Shown: positions 44,044 to 52,736 of the stretch, in pieces | Layout: every line of letters begins with the position of its first letter | Numbering within the stretch: position 1 is the stretch's first letter | Assembly (NCBI GenBank): GCA_016927475.1 | Contig: JAFGMO010000091.1 | Location: 1-64,000, forward strand | Direction: 5' to 3' | Source of the DNA: Candidatus Aminicenantota bacterium | Lineage (GTDB): Bacteria > Acidobacteriota > Aminicenantia > Aminicenantales > Aminicenantaceae | DNA: 64,000 bases | The notes under the pieces: generated by a model | Database searches by the model: none | Told to the model about the DNA's origin: nothing | Seen by the model: only the letters and a program-made list of their open reading frames with translations | Program-made: the position numbers and the translations under genes

Positions 44044-44118
44044 GGGGATACATACCTATTTTCTTTGTTTTTGACTCATAGGAAGAGGATGGAAATGAGA
44101 AAATAGGTATGTGTCCCC
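44044..44118. repeat. Long inverted repeat between convergent genes (REP-like hairpin)
   Basis: GGGGATACATACCTATTTTC (44044-44063) pairs with GAAAATAGGTATGTGTCCCC (44099-44118) with one mismatched pair, around a 35-base loop. It separates the CrtI-like gene from the radical SAM gene and could end transcription from both sides. The sequence resembles dispersed hairpins I recall in other bacteria that may be moved by REP/IS200-type transposases; that link is from memory and was not checked. Confidence 0.7.
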
Positions 44119-44124
44119 AATTTT

Positions 44125-45555
44125 TTAGCGGTCGAGGGCGATGTCCTCCTTGTATTCCACCTTGATATGGGCGCTTTTTTTCAACGTTAAAAGATCGACC
44201 ACCTTCAGGTAAGCCTTGTTTCTTTTTTGCCAGATTTTGTTCAGATTCCGGGCATAATGGGCGATGCCGATCTCCAGCCATTTGAACCGGAATGTTTTTT
44301 TGACTATCTGCACCAGGGAATAAAACTTTTTGTGGCTGAAGATCTGGGCTTTCTGAAGGGCGGACAGGGTCAATCGGGCCGGCTGGAAAACGACGTGGTG
44401 GGCATCATAAAGCGACCAGTCTTTGAAGAGGAGACGGCCCTGCGCGACGATTTCTTTAAAAAATTTGGAGCCGGGAAGAGGGGTCAGGATCATAAACTGA
44501 GTGGAGGACAGTTTGATTTTTTTGGCGAACCTGACGGTCTTTTTGACTGTTGCCCAATCGTCGTCATCGAATCCGTAGACGAACATACCATGGGTGTGGA
44601 TGCGATGGCGGCGAATGGCCTTAACCGCTTGAATGATGTCATCGAGGCTCTGCTTTTTTTTCATGGCTTCGAGGCTGCGGGGATTGACCGATTCCAGGCC
44701 CAGATAGAGGTAATGACATCCCGATTTTTTCATCAGCTTGAGAAGTTCTTCATCCTTGGCTGCATCCGTCCGGACCTGGGTTGTCCATTTGAACTTGAAA
44801 TTTTCGGCGATCATAGCCTTGAGGAGTTCTTTGGCCCGTTTTTTGTTGGCGGCGAAATTGTCATCATAAAAAAAGATGATATTTTTCCGGTCATTGTAGC
44901 GTCTCAGCTCTTCGATGATGTTTTGGGTGGAACGGAATCGGTATTTTTTGCCGAACATTCCCGTCACCGAACAGAATGTGCAGTCGAAAGGACATCCCCG
45001 GGAGGTTTGAACCGGAATCATGCGGAAGGCCCCTGCCTTTGACTGGAATAAATATTTGGTGAAATCAGGGGAGGGAAAAGCGTCCAGATCGTGAATGAAT
45101 GGGTTAAGAGGATTATGAATGGTTTTTCCGTTCTTGAGGTAGGATAGATTTGGGATTCCGGTAAAATCTTCCCCTTTTTCCCAAGCATCGATAAAGGCCG
45201 GCAGGGCTTCTTCCCCTTCGCCGCGAATGACATAATCGGCGTGCTGGAGGGCTTCGGTCGTCAAAAAGGTCACGTGGGGCCCGCCCATGATCACCGGGAT
45301 GTTCATTTTACGAATTTTATCCGCGATGGCATAGGCCCGGGGTGCTGTGGAGGTTATGGTCGAAATGCCCACGAGGTCGGCCGTTTTTATTTTATTGAAA
45401 TCGATTTTCTGTTGTTCTTCGTAGATGATATCTGCATGCCATCCTCTTTTTTCCATGAGGTTCCCCAGAATGTACAAACCGAGCCGCGGCAAAGGGAATT
45501 GGGAGTAAATATGCAAATTAGGCGACTTGGGTTCAATAAAAAAAATTTTTTTCAT
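44125..45555 (-). CDS. B12-binding-domain radical SAM protein
   Basis: A 476-residue enzyme with an N-terminal cobalamin-binding-like domain (FPLPRLGLYILGNLMEKRG, IPVIMGGPHVTFLTTEAL) and the cluster motif in TSRGCPFDCTFCSVTGMFG, followed by the MFVYGFDDDDWATV segment. It resembles BchE/HpnP-type enzymes that act on lipids or tetrapyrroles. Its start overlaps the stop of the tandem-MerR regulator gene by four bases, so the two are co-transcribed and the regulator probably controls it. It ends next to the long inverted repeat at 44099-44118. Confidence 0.85.
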   Translation of the reverse strand: MKKIFFIEPKSPNLHIYSQFPLPRLGLYILGNLMEKRGWHADIIYEEQQKIDFNKIKTADLVGISTITSTAPRAYAIADKIRKMNIPVIMGGPHVTFLTTEALQHADYVIRGEGEEALPAFIDAWEKGEDFTGIPNLSYLKNGKTIHNPLNPFIHDLDAFPSPDFTKYLFQSKAGAFRMIPVQTSRGCPFDCTFCSVTGMFGKKYRFRSTQNIIEELRRYNDRKNIIFFYDDNFAANKKRAKELLKAMIAENFKFKWTTQVRTDAAKDEELLKLMKKSGCHYLYLGLESVNPRSLEAMKKKQSLDDIIQAVKAIRRHRIHTHGMFVYGFDDDDWATVKKTVRFAKKIKLSSTQFMILTPLPGSKFFKEIVAQGRLLFKDWSLYDAHHVVFQPARLTLSALQKAQIFSHKKFYSLVQIVKKTFRFKWLEIGIAHYARNLNKIWQKRNKAYLKVVDLLTLKKSAHIKVEYKEDIALDR

Positions 45556-46268
45556 TTTTTCCTCCGAACACCCTCGGGGGTGCGTTTATTATTTTGATTC
45601 TTGAGCGTCACGATCTCTCTTCTTTTCTTTTTCATTAGGTCTTCCCACCGGGCGATTCCTTCCTTGAAGAGGGCCATTTTTTCGAAGAGAAGGGCGATTT
45701 TATTCAGCATTATTTCTAATCTTTTGGTGGTATCCTTTTTTGAATAAATCTCAAGGTTGTTGCTGATAGCCAGGAAATCCCGAAAAAGGTCGGAATTTTC
45801 CTTGATTTCCTCCAGGGAATAACCGAAAAGTTGAAGGTCTTTGATGAGTTTGCAAAGATAGATATAGAATCCGGAATAAAGCCTGAATCCGCCTTCACTT
45901 CTCATGTCGGGCTCTATGATTCCCTTGTCTTCCCAGTGTTTGATGGTTCTGGAGCTGACACCTACCTGTTCGGCCAATCCCCCTACGGTGAGGTATTCAT
46001 TCCTGTTTACATGTTCGTTGTTTCGCCCGTTTTTAGGAAGACCTACCTTTTTTATGATCCTCTGGATTTCCTCCAGTCCGTATCCCAGGTCGAGCAGGCT
46101 CTTAATGTACTTGACCCTTTCGAGTGAATTTTCAGAATAAAAGGGCGATTTGTCGCTGGTGGAGCCGTCGGGTTTGACAAGCTTGTCCTTTTCCCAGGCG
46201 TTAAAGGTCTTTTCATCGATTTGTGTCTGGGCCAGGAGTTCACTCCTTGTGAAAACAACCTTCTTCAT
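45552..46268 (-). CDS. MerR-family regulator with two tandem HTH domains
   Basis: A 238-residue protein holding two MerR-type winged HTH units. The first (about 6-70) reads FTRSELLAQTQIDEKTFNAWEKDKLVKPD and ends GYGLEEIQRIIKKVG. The second (about 91-155) reads YLTVGGLAEQVGVSSRTIKHWEDKGIIEPD and ends GYSLEEIKE. A C-terminal helix (about 175-225) could be a coiled coil. No Cys metal site or B12 domain is seen, so the signal is unknown. AAAGGAG lies before the ATG, and a strong promoter is at 46318-46345. It forms an operon with the radical SAM gene. Confidence 0.85.
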   Translation of the reverse strand: MKKVVFTRSELLAQTQIDEKTFNAWEKDKLVKPDGSTSDKSPFYSENSLERVKYIKSLLDLGYGLEEIQRIIKKVGLPKNGRNNEHVNRNEYLTVGGLAEQVGVSSRTIKHWEDKGIIEPDMRSEGGFRLYSGFYIYLCKLIKDLQLFGYSLEEIKENSDLFRDFLAISNNLEIYSKKDTTKRLEIMLNKIALLFEKMALFKEGIARWEDLMKKKRREIVTLKNQNNKRTPEGVRRKK

Positions 46269-46317
46269 TATGCTCCTTTACGTTCAGGTTATTTTAATAA
46301 ATAACAGTATACGCACA

Positions 46318-46345
46318 ATTATATTTTTTTTTAACATGATGTCAA
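46318..46345 (-). promoter_or_regulatory. Promoter of the tandem-MerR/radical SAM operon
   Basis: On the minus strand TTGACA (46340-46345) and TATAAT (46318-46323) are both exact consensus, separated by 16 bases, with an A-rich spacer. It lies about 50 bases upstream of the start. Confidence 0.65.
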
Positions 46346-46417
46346 GAAAAAAATAAATGAGTCCTGTTTGTAAAAAATGCTGGAAGATGTGAAAGCGGAA
46401 TGCCCTTCACGGAAGGA

Positions 46418-47020
46418 TTAAAAATTTCTAAAGTCCGATAAAGACCGGCACTCTGTAAGAGTCTCTTTCCGGACCTTGTAAATGGTGTCCGCTATTTCTA
46501 TCAGAGACCGGTCGTTGAGGCTGTCGGTATAAAGAACATCGATTTTGTCGATTCCGAGCTCTTTCAACCGGGCACGTTTGTTATTTCCCCAGCAATTGAA
46601 GGAAACCCGGAAAGGGTGGTTTTCCTTGAAGGATATTTCAGTGGCGGCGACGACGGCTTCGGGAAAGATCGGCTTGACATAGAGCGAAAAAGAGGCGGTG
46701 ACGATGACCTTTTTTTCCGATGCATGCTTCTTTTTAAAATTTTCGTAGTAGATCCTGTTGAGCTTGATCCCGGCCGCAAACGTCCTGCTTTTTTCCTCAA
46801 GTTTTTCTTTATTCAGCCGGGAGAGAAAAAGGCGGATTCCCGCATTTTTCAAGCGTTCATTTTTCAACAGGCCTGTTCCGGAAACCGCCATAAGAAAAAA
46901 GAATAAGGCCGTTTTGAAAGGGTAGGCCGCGTTTTTTGGAGCACAGAATTTGAAAAAACCGAACAATGAATCTTTATAGGTCAGGGTTTTGTCGAAGTCA
47001 AAAACGACGGTTCGTTTCAT
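46418..47020 (-). CDS. HAD-superfamily phosphatase (HAD-IB type)
   Basis: A 200-residue hydrolase. Motif I is FDFDKTLT (D8, D10), VIVTASFSLYVKP is motif II and YTDSLNDRSLIE is motif III with the acidic ND. It resembles phosphoserine-phosphatase-like and lipid-phosphate HAD-IB enzymes. Its start overlaps the stop of the ATP-grasp gene by four bases, suggesting that the phosphatase acts on the ATP-grasp enzyme's substrate or product. No membrane segment is strong, though part of the N-terminal half is hydrophobic. Confidence 0.85.
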   Translation of the reverse strand: MKRTVVFDFDKTLTYKDSLFGFFKFCAPKNAAYPFKTALFFFLMAVSGTGLLKNERLKNAGIRLFLSRLNKEKLEEKSRTFAAGIKLNRIYYENFKKKHASEKKVIVTASFSLYVKPIFPEAVVAATEISFKENHPFRVSFNCWGNNKRARLKELGIDKIDVLYTDSLNDRSLIEIADTIYKVRKETLTECRSLSDFRNF

Positions 47021-48174
47021 TTTCGTAACATTTTTTTAAAAAATTCCTTAGCAAACGATAAATTAAAAACGGTCAAAAAAATATACATCAGGCTGCGAAA
47101 TATCCGGGAATAAGTAAAGCCGACAAAGCAGGTTTTTTCCCGGTCGAATTTCCAGAATCCCTTTATCCGGCCGCCGGACCTGAGGTAGTTGACGAGGTCA
47201 AAAGGAAAAAACCAGCGGATGAAAACATCTTTTTTCCGCGAATGTTTTGGGGGCAAGGGTTTCTTCAGGGAAATATTAAGATATCCTGATAAAAGATCCG
47301 CACCACTGTATTCGGAGAGAAGAAAGGATCCCCAGACGCGGGGATTTATTTCAATCACCTTATATTCATCGGTCTTCACGTCGTAAAGGAATTCTACCAT
47401 GGCCAGACCGGACCAGCGGAGTTTTTCCAGAAGCAAGCGTCCCGTTTTTTTGATCCTTTCGTTTTCTTCATATTGGGAAAAAACCGTAACCCCTCCCGAA
47501 GGGGGGAAAGTCCGGATCCTGCGGTGACCGTAGTAGCTTATGTATTCTCCCTCTCGGAAGAGAAAAAAACCGCCTTGAACGGCATTGGTATCGCCGATCC
47601 TTTCCTGGATGATGTAGTCTTTCCTGGAAAGAGTATCGAGGACCTTCAATTCTTCGGGCCGGTTGATGAAATAAAGGCCTTCGGCTCCGATCCCGCCCCG
47701 GGGCTTGGCCACGACGGGGCGAAAAGAGGCGCGCAGATTTTTGATTTCCACGGGTCCGTATTCGCGGGGAACAGGAATACCGCTGCGCCGGCAGAAATCG
47801 GAAAGTTTCTTTTTATCTTCAGCGACAGCGAAGCTTTCTTCCGGCGGCAGGCTGTAATGCAGGTTATGAATCGAATGTTCCCGAATAAAACCGTAAAAAA
47901 GGCGAATTGTTTCCATGATGATTGGGACGAAGACAACCGGAGTGTCTACTTGTTCTTTCAGAATGTTGAGCAGGTCTTTGTTAAAAATTCTGCTGTCCTT
48001 CCTTCTCAGGCGCCGGCAGATCCGGCCGTAAATGAGAGGTGTTTTGAGGAACAAAAACCGTGAATCGTTCGTATCGCAAAGAAGCGGATCATATTCAGGG
48101 TGCATGGATGTGATGATATTGAATAGGTCAAAGCAGTTCCGGCTGAAAATATCTGTCAGAAGGACTTTTATCAT
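47017..48174 (-). CDS. ATP-grasp family ligase
   Basis: A 385-residue ATP-grasp enzyme of the carbamoyl-phosphate-synthase-like type. An N-terminal Rossmann-like part (KVLLTDIF), the central FRPVVAKPRGGIGAEGLYF nucleotide loop, DYIIQERIG and the metal-binding end LAMVEFLYD...VIEINPRVWGSFLLSEYSG are seen. It links a carboxylate and an amine at the cost of ATP; substrates are unknown. The ATG at 48174 is preferred over a TTG at 48198. It is the first gene of a two-gene operon with the HAD phosphatase and is divergent from an acyltransferase gene. Confidence 0.85.
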   Translation of the reverse strand: MIKVLLTDIFSRNCFDLFNIITSMHPEYDPLLCDTNDSRFLFLKTPLIYGRICRRLRRKDSRIFNKDLLNILKEQVDTPVVFVPIIMETIRLFYGFIREHSIHNLHYSLPPEESFAVAEDKKKLSDFCRRSGIPVPREYGPVEIKNLRASFRPVVAKPRGGIGAEGLYFINRPEELKVLDTLSRKDYIIQERIGDTNAVQGGFFLFREGEYISYYGHRRIRTFPPSGGVTVFSQYEENERIKKTGRLLLEKLRWSGLAMVEFLYDVKTDEYKVIEINPRVWGSFLLSEYSGADLLSGYLNISLKKPLPPKHSRKKDVFIRWFFPFDLVNYLRSGGRIKGFWKFDREKTCFVGFTYSRIFRSLMYIFLTVFNLSFAKEFFKKMLRK

Positions 48175-48282
48175 TTTATCGAAGGTATCCGGTTCCAAAC
48201 TTCACGAAAAATTCCACAAGGGGGTCCCCTGTTCAGCCAGAGTATACTCGGTGAAGGCGGGAGATGTCAAAATATTCACAGC

Positions 48283-49074
48283 GTGATAAACTTGCACCGG
48301 TCATTAGATTTGATTATGATGTTGTTCATGAAAAAAGCACCTGAAGGCGGAAGTGTTCAAAAAGCCCTTTTGGACGAAAAAAAGTCCTCCGGAAAGAAGT
48401 ACCGTGAGCTTTTTGCGGGGAAAGGTGGCCTTTTTTTCCTGCTTAAATATGAAATAATCATGCTTTTTTTTGCGCCCGTTCCCGGCGCCCTTGGATTTTT
48501 TTTACGGAAAGTCTTTTTCCCTTATCTTTTAAAAAATGTCGGCCGGAGCGTCGTCTTTGGACGTAACATCACCCTCCGTCATCCTCACAAAATTGTCATC
48601 GGCGACAACGTGATGATCGATGATAATGTCGTCCTGGACGCCAAAGGATCACGCAATGAGGGTATCGTTATCGGCGAAAACGTTATCATCGGACGGAATA
48701 CGATCCTGAGCTGCAAAGAAGGTTCCATCTATCTAGAAGATTACTGCAATATCTCGGCCAATTGTTCCCTTCTTTCAGAAACAAAAATCCGGATCGGCCG
48801 TTTCAGTTTTCTGGCCGGACACTGCTATCTTGTGGCCGGGGGAAATCACAGTTATGATCGGAAAGACGTTCCCATCATGTTTCAGCCTTCCATTGACAAA
48901 GGCGGTATCGACATCGATGAAGATGTTTGGCTGGGGGCTTCCGTCACGGTGCTCGACGGCGTAGCCGTCGGCAGAGGATGTGTTCTGGGAGCAGGCTCCC
49001 TGCTCAAAGATTCCCTGGCTCCGTTCAGCATCGCCGTCGGTGTTCCCGCTCGCAAGATCAAAGAACGAAGCTGA
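48283..49074 (+). CDS. Left-handed beta-helix acyltransferase (hexapeptide repeat)
   Basis: A 263-residue protein. After an N-terminal hydrophobic stretch (FFLLKYEIIMLFFAPVPGALGFFL) come many hexapeptide repeats (IGDNVMIDDNVVLD, IGENVIIGRNTILS, IDEDVWLGASVTVLDG) and the tail IAVGVPARKI, which is typical of O-acetyltransferases of surface polysaccharides. It starts with GTG at 48283. It is transcribed away from the ATP-grasp/HAD operon and convergently with the DUF2304 gene. The acceptor is unknown, presumably a sugar or a lipid-linked glycan. Confidence 0.87.
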   Translation: MINLHRSLDLIMMLFMKKAPEGGSVQKALLDEKKSSGKKYRELFAGKGGLFFLLKYEIIMLFFAPVPGALGFFLRKVFFPYLLKNVGRSVVFGRNITLRHPHKIVIGDNVMIDDNVVLDAKGSRNEGIVIGENVIIGRNTILSCKEGSIYLEDYCNISANCSLLSETKIRIGRFSFLAGHCYLVAGGNHSYDRKDVPIMFQPSIDKGGIDIDEDVWLGASVTVLDGVAVGRGCVLGAGSLLKDSLAPFSIAVGVPARKIKERS

Positions 49075-49085
49075 AGAATTTTTCT

Positions 49086-49484
49086 TTACGATTCTTCTGA
49101 CTTCTTTTTTTCGCCACTGGGTGTGTTTCCTGCCGCGTGTTCCAGTTTTTCTTCGAGAAGGGCCACGGTTGTAACCAGTTTGTTGATCTTGGTTTTCAGT
49201 TCGGAAATGATGATGGAAAAATGGAAGCTCAGGAGAAAGAGGCAGGCGATGAGGATGAGAAAAAGGGCGGCCGGCTGGTAGTGGATGCCGAGCCAACGGG
49301 AAAGATAGTCAATCGAGCCGCGGAATAAGGAGAAAAAAAGGAATACTGAAAAGATAGCGATCCAGAGCAGGGAATATTCTTCCCGAAGTTTCTTTTTTCG
49401 AATGAGGAGGAAAAGTCCCAAGAGGAGTAGAAAAGAAACAACGATGGCCAGGATTTGAATGGTCGTCACGGGATAAGGGTTCAT
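49086..49484 (-). CDS. DUF2304-domain membrane protein
   Basis: A 132-residue protein with three hydrophobic helices (ILAIVVSFLLLLGLFLLI, YSLLWIAIFSVFLFFSLF, ALFLILIACLFLLSFHFSI) and a C-terminal heptad-rich helix ending in a polar tail. DUF2304 proteins nearly always sit beside a DPM1-like GT2, as here, and may help anchor or gate the sugar-phosphate carrier. Its start overlaps the GT2 stop by four bases. The function is not known. Confidence 0.85.
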   Translation of the reverse strand: MNPYPVTTIQILAIVVSFLLLLGLFLLIRKKKLREEYSLLWIAIFSVFLFFSLFRGSIDYLSRWLGIHYQPAALFLILIACLFLLSFHFSIIISELKTKINKLVTTVALLEEKLEHAAGNTPSGEKKKSEES

Positions 49485-50182
49485 TTTTTCCCTCCTATTA
49501 AAAAATGGACTAAAATGGTCAGAAGCACCTTGACCAAATAATAGTATGACTCAAGAGTTCCGATAGAGGACAGCCCTCCTTGTCTTTCTCGCATTGTGAC
49601 CGAGACTTCTTTGATGACCAGTCCTTTCCTGGAGAGGTGGTAGACTTCGACGGGTTCGGGATAATCAAGGGGATAATCGTTGTGAAGGGCTGCCACGGCT
49701 TTGCGGTCATAGGCCCTGAATCCGGAGGTGTTATCCGTAATTTTTTGTTTGAGGATGAGTGAGCTCAGGATATTAAGCAGTTTGATGCCGCCTAATCTTG
49801 TTTTGGATGACTGGTAGCCCCGTTTTTCCAGAAAGCGGGAGCCTATGACGATATCAGCCTCCTTTTTCCGGAGGGGTTCAAGAAGTAAATCGGCTTGTTG
49901 GGGAGGATGCTGACCGTCCCCGTCGATCCTAACCAGGAAATCGCAGTCACTCTCCAAAAAATAGTGGAAAATCGTGCGAACGGCCGCTCCTATCCCTTCA
50001 TTGAAAGGATGCCGGATAACGATGATATCCGGAATGCTTTTTAAAATTTCCGCCGTATGGTCCGTCGACCCGTCATTGAGGACCGCTATCAGGGAATGGG
50101 GCAAGTTTTTTTTTACTTCGGCGATAATAGAGGCGATATTTTTTTCTTCATTATAAGCCGGGATGCCGACCAGGTATTTCAT
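49481..50182 (-). CDS. GT2 family glycosyltransferase (DPM1-like) paired with DUF2304
   Basis: A 233-residue GT2 with VGIPAYNEEKNI, VLNDGSTDHTAEI and the DxD segment RIDGDGQHPP. It differs from the two other GT2 enzymes in the window, being of the shorter polyprenyl-phosphate-mannose/glucose type. It overlaps the PKD-propeller gene upstream and the DUF2304 gene downstream by four bases each, so all three come from one transcript. Confidence 0.87.
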   Translation of the reverse strand: MKYLVGIPAYNEEKNIASIIAEVKKNLPHSLIAVLNDGSTDHTAEILKSIPDIIVIRHPFNEGIGAAVRTIFHYFLESDCDFLVRIDGDGQHPPQQADLLLEPLRKKEADIVIGSRFLEKRGYQSSKTRLGGIKLLNILSSLILKQKITDNTSGFRAYDRKAVAALHNDYPLDYPEPVEVYHLSRKGLVIKEVSVTMRERQGGLSSIGTLESYYYLVKVLLTILVHFLIGGKK

Positions 50183-51948
50183 CGCTGATTCCTGTTTTGA
50201 CGTCCGGATCCCCCCGCCCCTTCTTCCATGGTCGCGGCGATTTGTTTGGGACCTTCCCGTCCTTGTGCATCCATGGCGGAAACGGCGTAATCATAGAGAT
50301 CACGCTCATCATCCGTGATAAAATCTCTATCCGCAAAGCGAAAAGTTGAAGAGTTTACCCTGCCGGTAATTTTGAAATTTTCATCACCGTCCGTTTTCAA
50401 TTTTCTGTAGATAAGATAGGAATCGATGGAGACCTTCCCTGTATTTTTGGGGTTTATTTCCCATGTGACGGCATTAACCCGGTCAACATAAAATAATCCT
50501 CTGTCCGTAACTTTGGCCACCTGAACGTCTATGGGAGGAAATGGCCCGCTGAGGATGGAGACCTCTTTGATTTCCCGGGTACAGAGGAGAAGGGTGTTGG
50601 TGACGTAGAGCTTTAATGTGAAGTTTCCGGAAGAAGTATATGTATGGCTGATCGATTCTCCTTCTTCCAACGGAGAGCCATCTCCGAATTCCCACCAGAA
50701 GGAAAGAATCTCTCCTTCCCCCGGGAGGGAAGAGGAGGCATCACATTCGATGGTGAAAGGTGCAATACCCGTTTCATCGGACAGGGCTATTTGTGCGACC
50801 GGGGGAACGACGGAGGGGATTGATTCCGTGTAGAAAATGTCCTTATTTCCTGAGAGGCCGCTGTCTTCCCAGAGGATGTGGGCTTGGCCTGTTTCACTCA
50901 GGGTGATCCGGGGATTTTCCGCATTTACGCCCTCAGCCGCTTTAAAAGGAGGAAGCCATGTTCCTTCCGATGTTCCCTGAGCATAATACACGGCCGAATC
51001 CGTGGAATGGGTTTCAACCCAGACGGCATGAAGCGTGTTGTTTTTATGGAGTACCAGGTCTACCGGTCCCGGCGGAACATACCCGGTGGACAGAATGACG
51101 GGAGCCGTCCAGGTGTTTTGCTCCCGCCGCATAGCGGTGAGGTTTCCCTGGTCTGATCCGAAAAGGATATGGATCCCGCCCTTTCTATCCGCAACGAGTG
51201 AAGGCGCGGATTTTCCGCCCCCCTGGGTAAGTTTCTGAGGGGTACCCCAGGAACCTCCTGTTTTTTCATTGTAATAAATTTCCCAGACGCCAGACCTGTT
51301 ATCAAGCCAGGCGGCATGGATGTTGTCCTGATAAACATCGAAGGAGCAGAAGTCGGCCTGATTCTCTGAATTTTGGGAGACAAATTCATTGTTTTCGGGC
51401 CAGAGGCCTCCCGTTTCCCGGCTGCTCATTACGATTTTCGAAATGGGGGCTTGTTTCAGGTTCCGGGTCCACATAACAAAAAGATGGCCGCTGCTGTTGA
51501 TGCGCAATTTTGGATGTTTTGAGATAAAGTAACTGTTAAAAACCCTTTCTATGTTGGACCAGCGGTTTTCCTCAATTGAATAAAACCGGTAAAAGATGTC
51601 TTCGGCGGACCAGTTGCTGCCATCGTCATAAACCATATGGAATATGCCGGAAGGTCCGCAGACAAGTTGAGGAGAGCGTGCATCGTAGAGCTGACTGACG
51701 GTTTCCCGTCCCTCGGTCCATGTGTCGCCGGATTTTGTCATAAAAAAAATATCGGCGATCCCCGGAAGAGGCCAGTCTTCTTCTACCCAAACAACCACCA
51801 GGCGTTCCTGTGAGTCGATGGAAATCCAGGGACTATGGGAACCAGACGATGTATGGGTAAGGTTAATTTTTGTGCCGGAAAAAACCAGGCCTGCCATAAA
51901 CGTCATGGTGGTTATTATTCCGGTTAAAAAAAAATTTCGGTATCTCAT
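50179..51948 (-). CDS. Exported sialidase-like propeller with PKD and FN3-like domains
   Basis: About 589 residues. A signal peptide (MRYRNFFLTGIITTMTFMAG) is followed by a BNR/exo-sialidase-like propeller with repeats such as SGHLFVMWTR, HAAWLDNRSGVWEIYYN and AHILWEDSG. A PKD domain (WWEFGDGSPLEEGESISHTY) and a C-terminal FN3-like domain follow. The start at 51948 is chosen because the signal peptide begins there; the open frame to 51996 adds 16 unsupported residues. It is the first gene of a chain with the GT2 and DUF2304 genes. It may bind glycan; catalytic Arg residues of true sialidases are not evident. Confidence 0.8.
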   Translation of the reverse strand: MRYRNFFLTGIITTMTFMAGLVFSGTKINLTHTSSGSHSPWISIDSQERLVVVWVEEDWPLPGIADIFFMTKSGDTWTEGRETVSQLYDARSPQLVCGPSGIFHMVYDDGSNWSAEDIFYRFYSIEENRWSNIERVFNSYFISKHPKLRINSSGHLFVMWTRNLKQAPISKIVMSSRETGGLWPENNEFVSQNSENQADFCSFDVYQDNIHAAWLDNRSGVWEIYYNEKTGGSWGTPQKLTQGGGKSAPSLVADRKGGIHILFGSDQGNLTAMRREQNTWTAPVILSTGYVPPGPVDLVLHKNNTLHAVWVETHSTDSAVYYAQGTSEGTWLPPFKAAEGVNAENPRITLSETGQAHILWEDSGLSGNKDIFYTESIPSVVPPVAQIALSDETGIAPFTIECDASSSLPGEGEILSFWWEFGDGSPLEEGESISHTYTSSGNFTLKLYVTNTLLLCTREIKEVSILSGPFPPIDVQVAKVTDRGLFYVDRVNAVTWEINPKNTGKVSIDSYLIYRKLKTDGDENFKITGRVNSSTFRFADRDFITDDERDLYDYAVSAMDAQGREGPKQIAATMEEGAGGSGRQNRNQR

Positions 51949-52016
51949 CTTCCGGTTCTTATCACGAAAAATACTGGATAGAAGTCCTTCAGTCAAATGA
52001 AAAAAGTTCTCCCGGG

Positions 52017-52673
52017 TTAAAACAGGTTAAAGAAAAATCCCATTCCGGCCCCGAACTCAAAGCCGCCCAGGTTGACGCGGATACCGTTTTCCTCGGCCAT
52101 AAGCTTGGCATGGCGAACAAACAGGGTAAAGCAGAGTCCCTTCAGACAGGAAGGCTTAACGGACAAACCTGATTGGATATGATATCCCAGAGAAGTACCG
52201 CGGCTGGATTTGATATCGGAACTTTCTTTATAGGGACAAACAATAAAACCAGCTTCCAGCCAGGGAAAGTAACTCTTGATCTTAAGTCCGTACCGGATTC
52301 CCAGATGAACCGGGATCAGTGTCAACCGGGAATCCTCCAGGGTAACGGTGGCCTGGCCTTTTCGGGAAAAATACCGGATACCTACCGAGACGCTAAGGGA
52401 ATGAGGGCTGCCTTCGATAAACGTCCGGGCGGCTTCGAGACCGAATATTTGTCCTCCCTTGTCGTAGACTTTTTTGAAACGGGTATCCCCGATATTGTAT
52501 CGTCCGTAATTCAAAGCGATTTTGGTGTTGGGAAACACTTTTTGGGTTGTTTTTTGTTTTTTATTTGACGCTGTTGCGGCAAACAAAGGGGAAACGGCCA
52601 GAATTATGGCAAACGTTGTCAGAAAAAGCAGTGAAAGGAGGGATTGGCGCTTGAATCTGGCATTATACGGCAT
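52017..52673 (-). CDS. Small outer-membrane beta-barrel protein
   Basis: A 218-residue exported protein with a signal peptide (LLSLLFLTTFAIILAVSPLFAATA) and an eight-stranded-barrel-like pattern of alternating residues. The last strand ends GIRVNLGGFEFGAGMGFFFNLF with terminal Phe, the usual outer-membrane signal. The IRVNLGG stretch is shared with the AMIN/barrel protein encoded at 17199. It lies between two secreted propeller genes in the same direction. It has no recognised domain name. Confidence 0.75.
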   Translation of the reverse strand: MPYNARFKRQSLLSLLFLTTFAIILAVSPLFAATASNKKQKTTQKVFPNTKIALNYGRYNIGDTRFKKVYDKGGQIFGLEAARTFIEGSPHSLSVSVGIRYFSRKGQATVTLEDSRLTLIPVHLGIRYGLKIKSYFPWLEAGFIVCPYKESSDIKSSRGTSLGYHIQSGLSVKPSCLKGLCFTLFVRHAKLMAEENGIRVNLGGFEFGAGMGFFFNLF

Positions 52674-52736
52674 TCTTAATGGAAAAATCCCTCCCCTCTC
52701 CGGTTTTAAGAATGCGAGGGGTTGACCGATTAATTT

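Noticed and set aside
43901..44281. A 126-codon minus-strand frame across the inverted repeat at 44044
   Set aside because: It spans the ends of two well-supported genes and the hairpin, with no domain or start signal.
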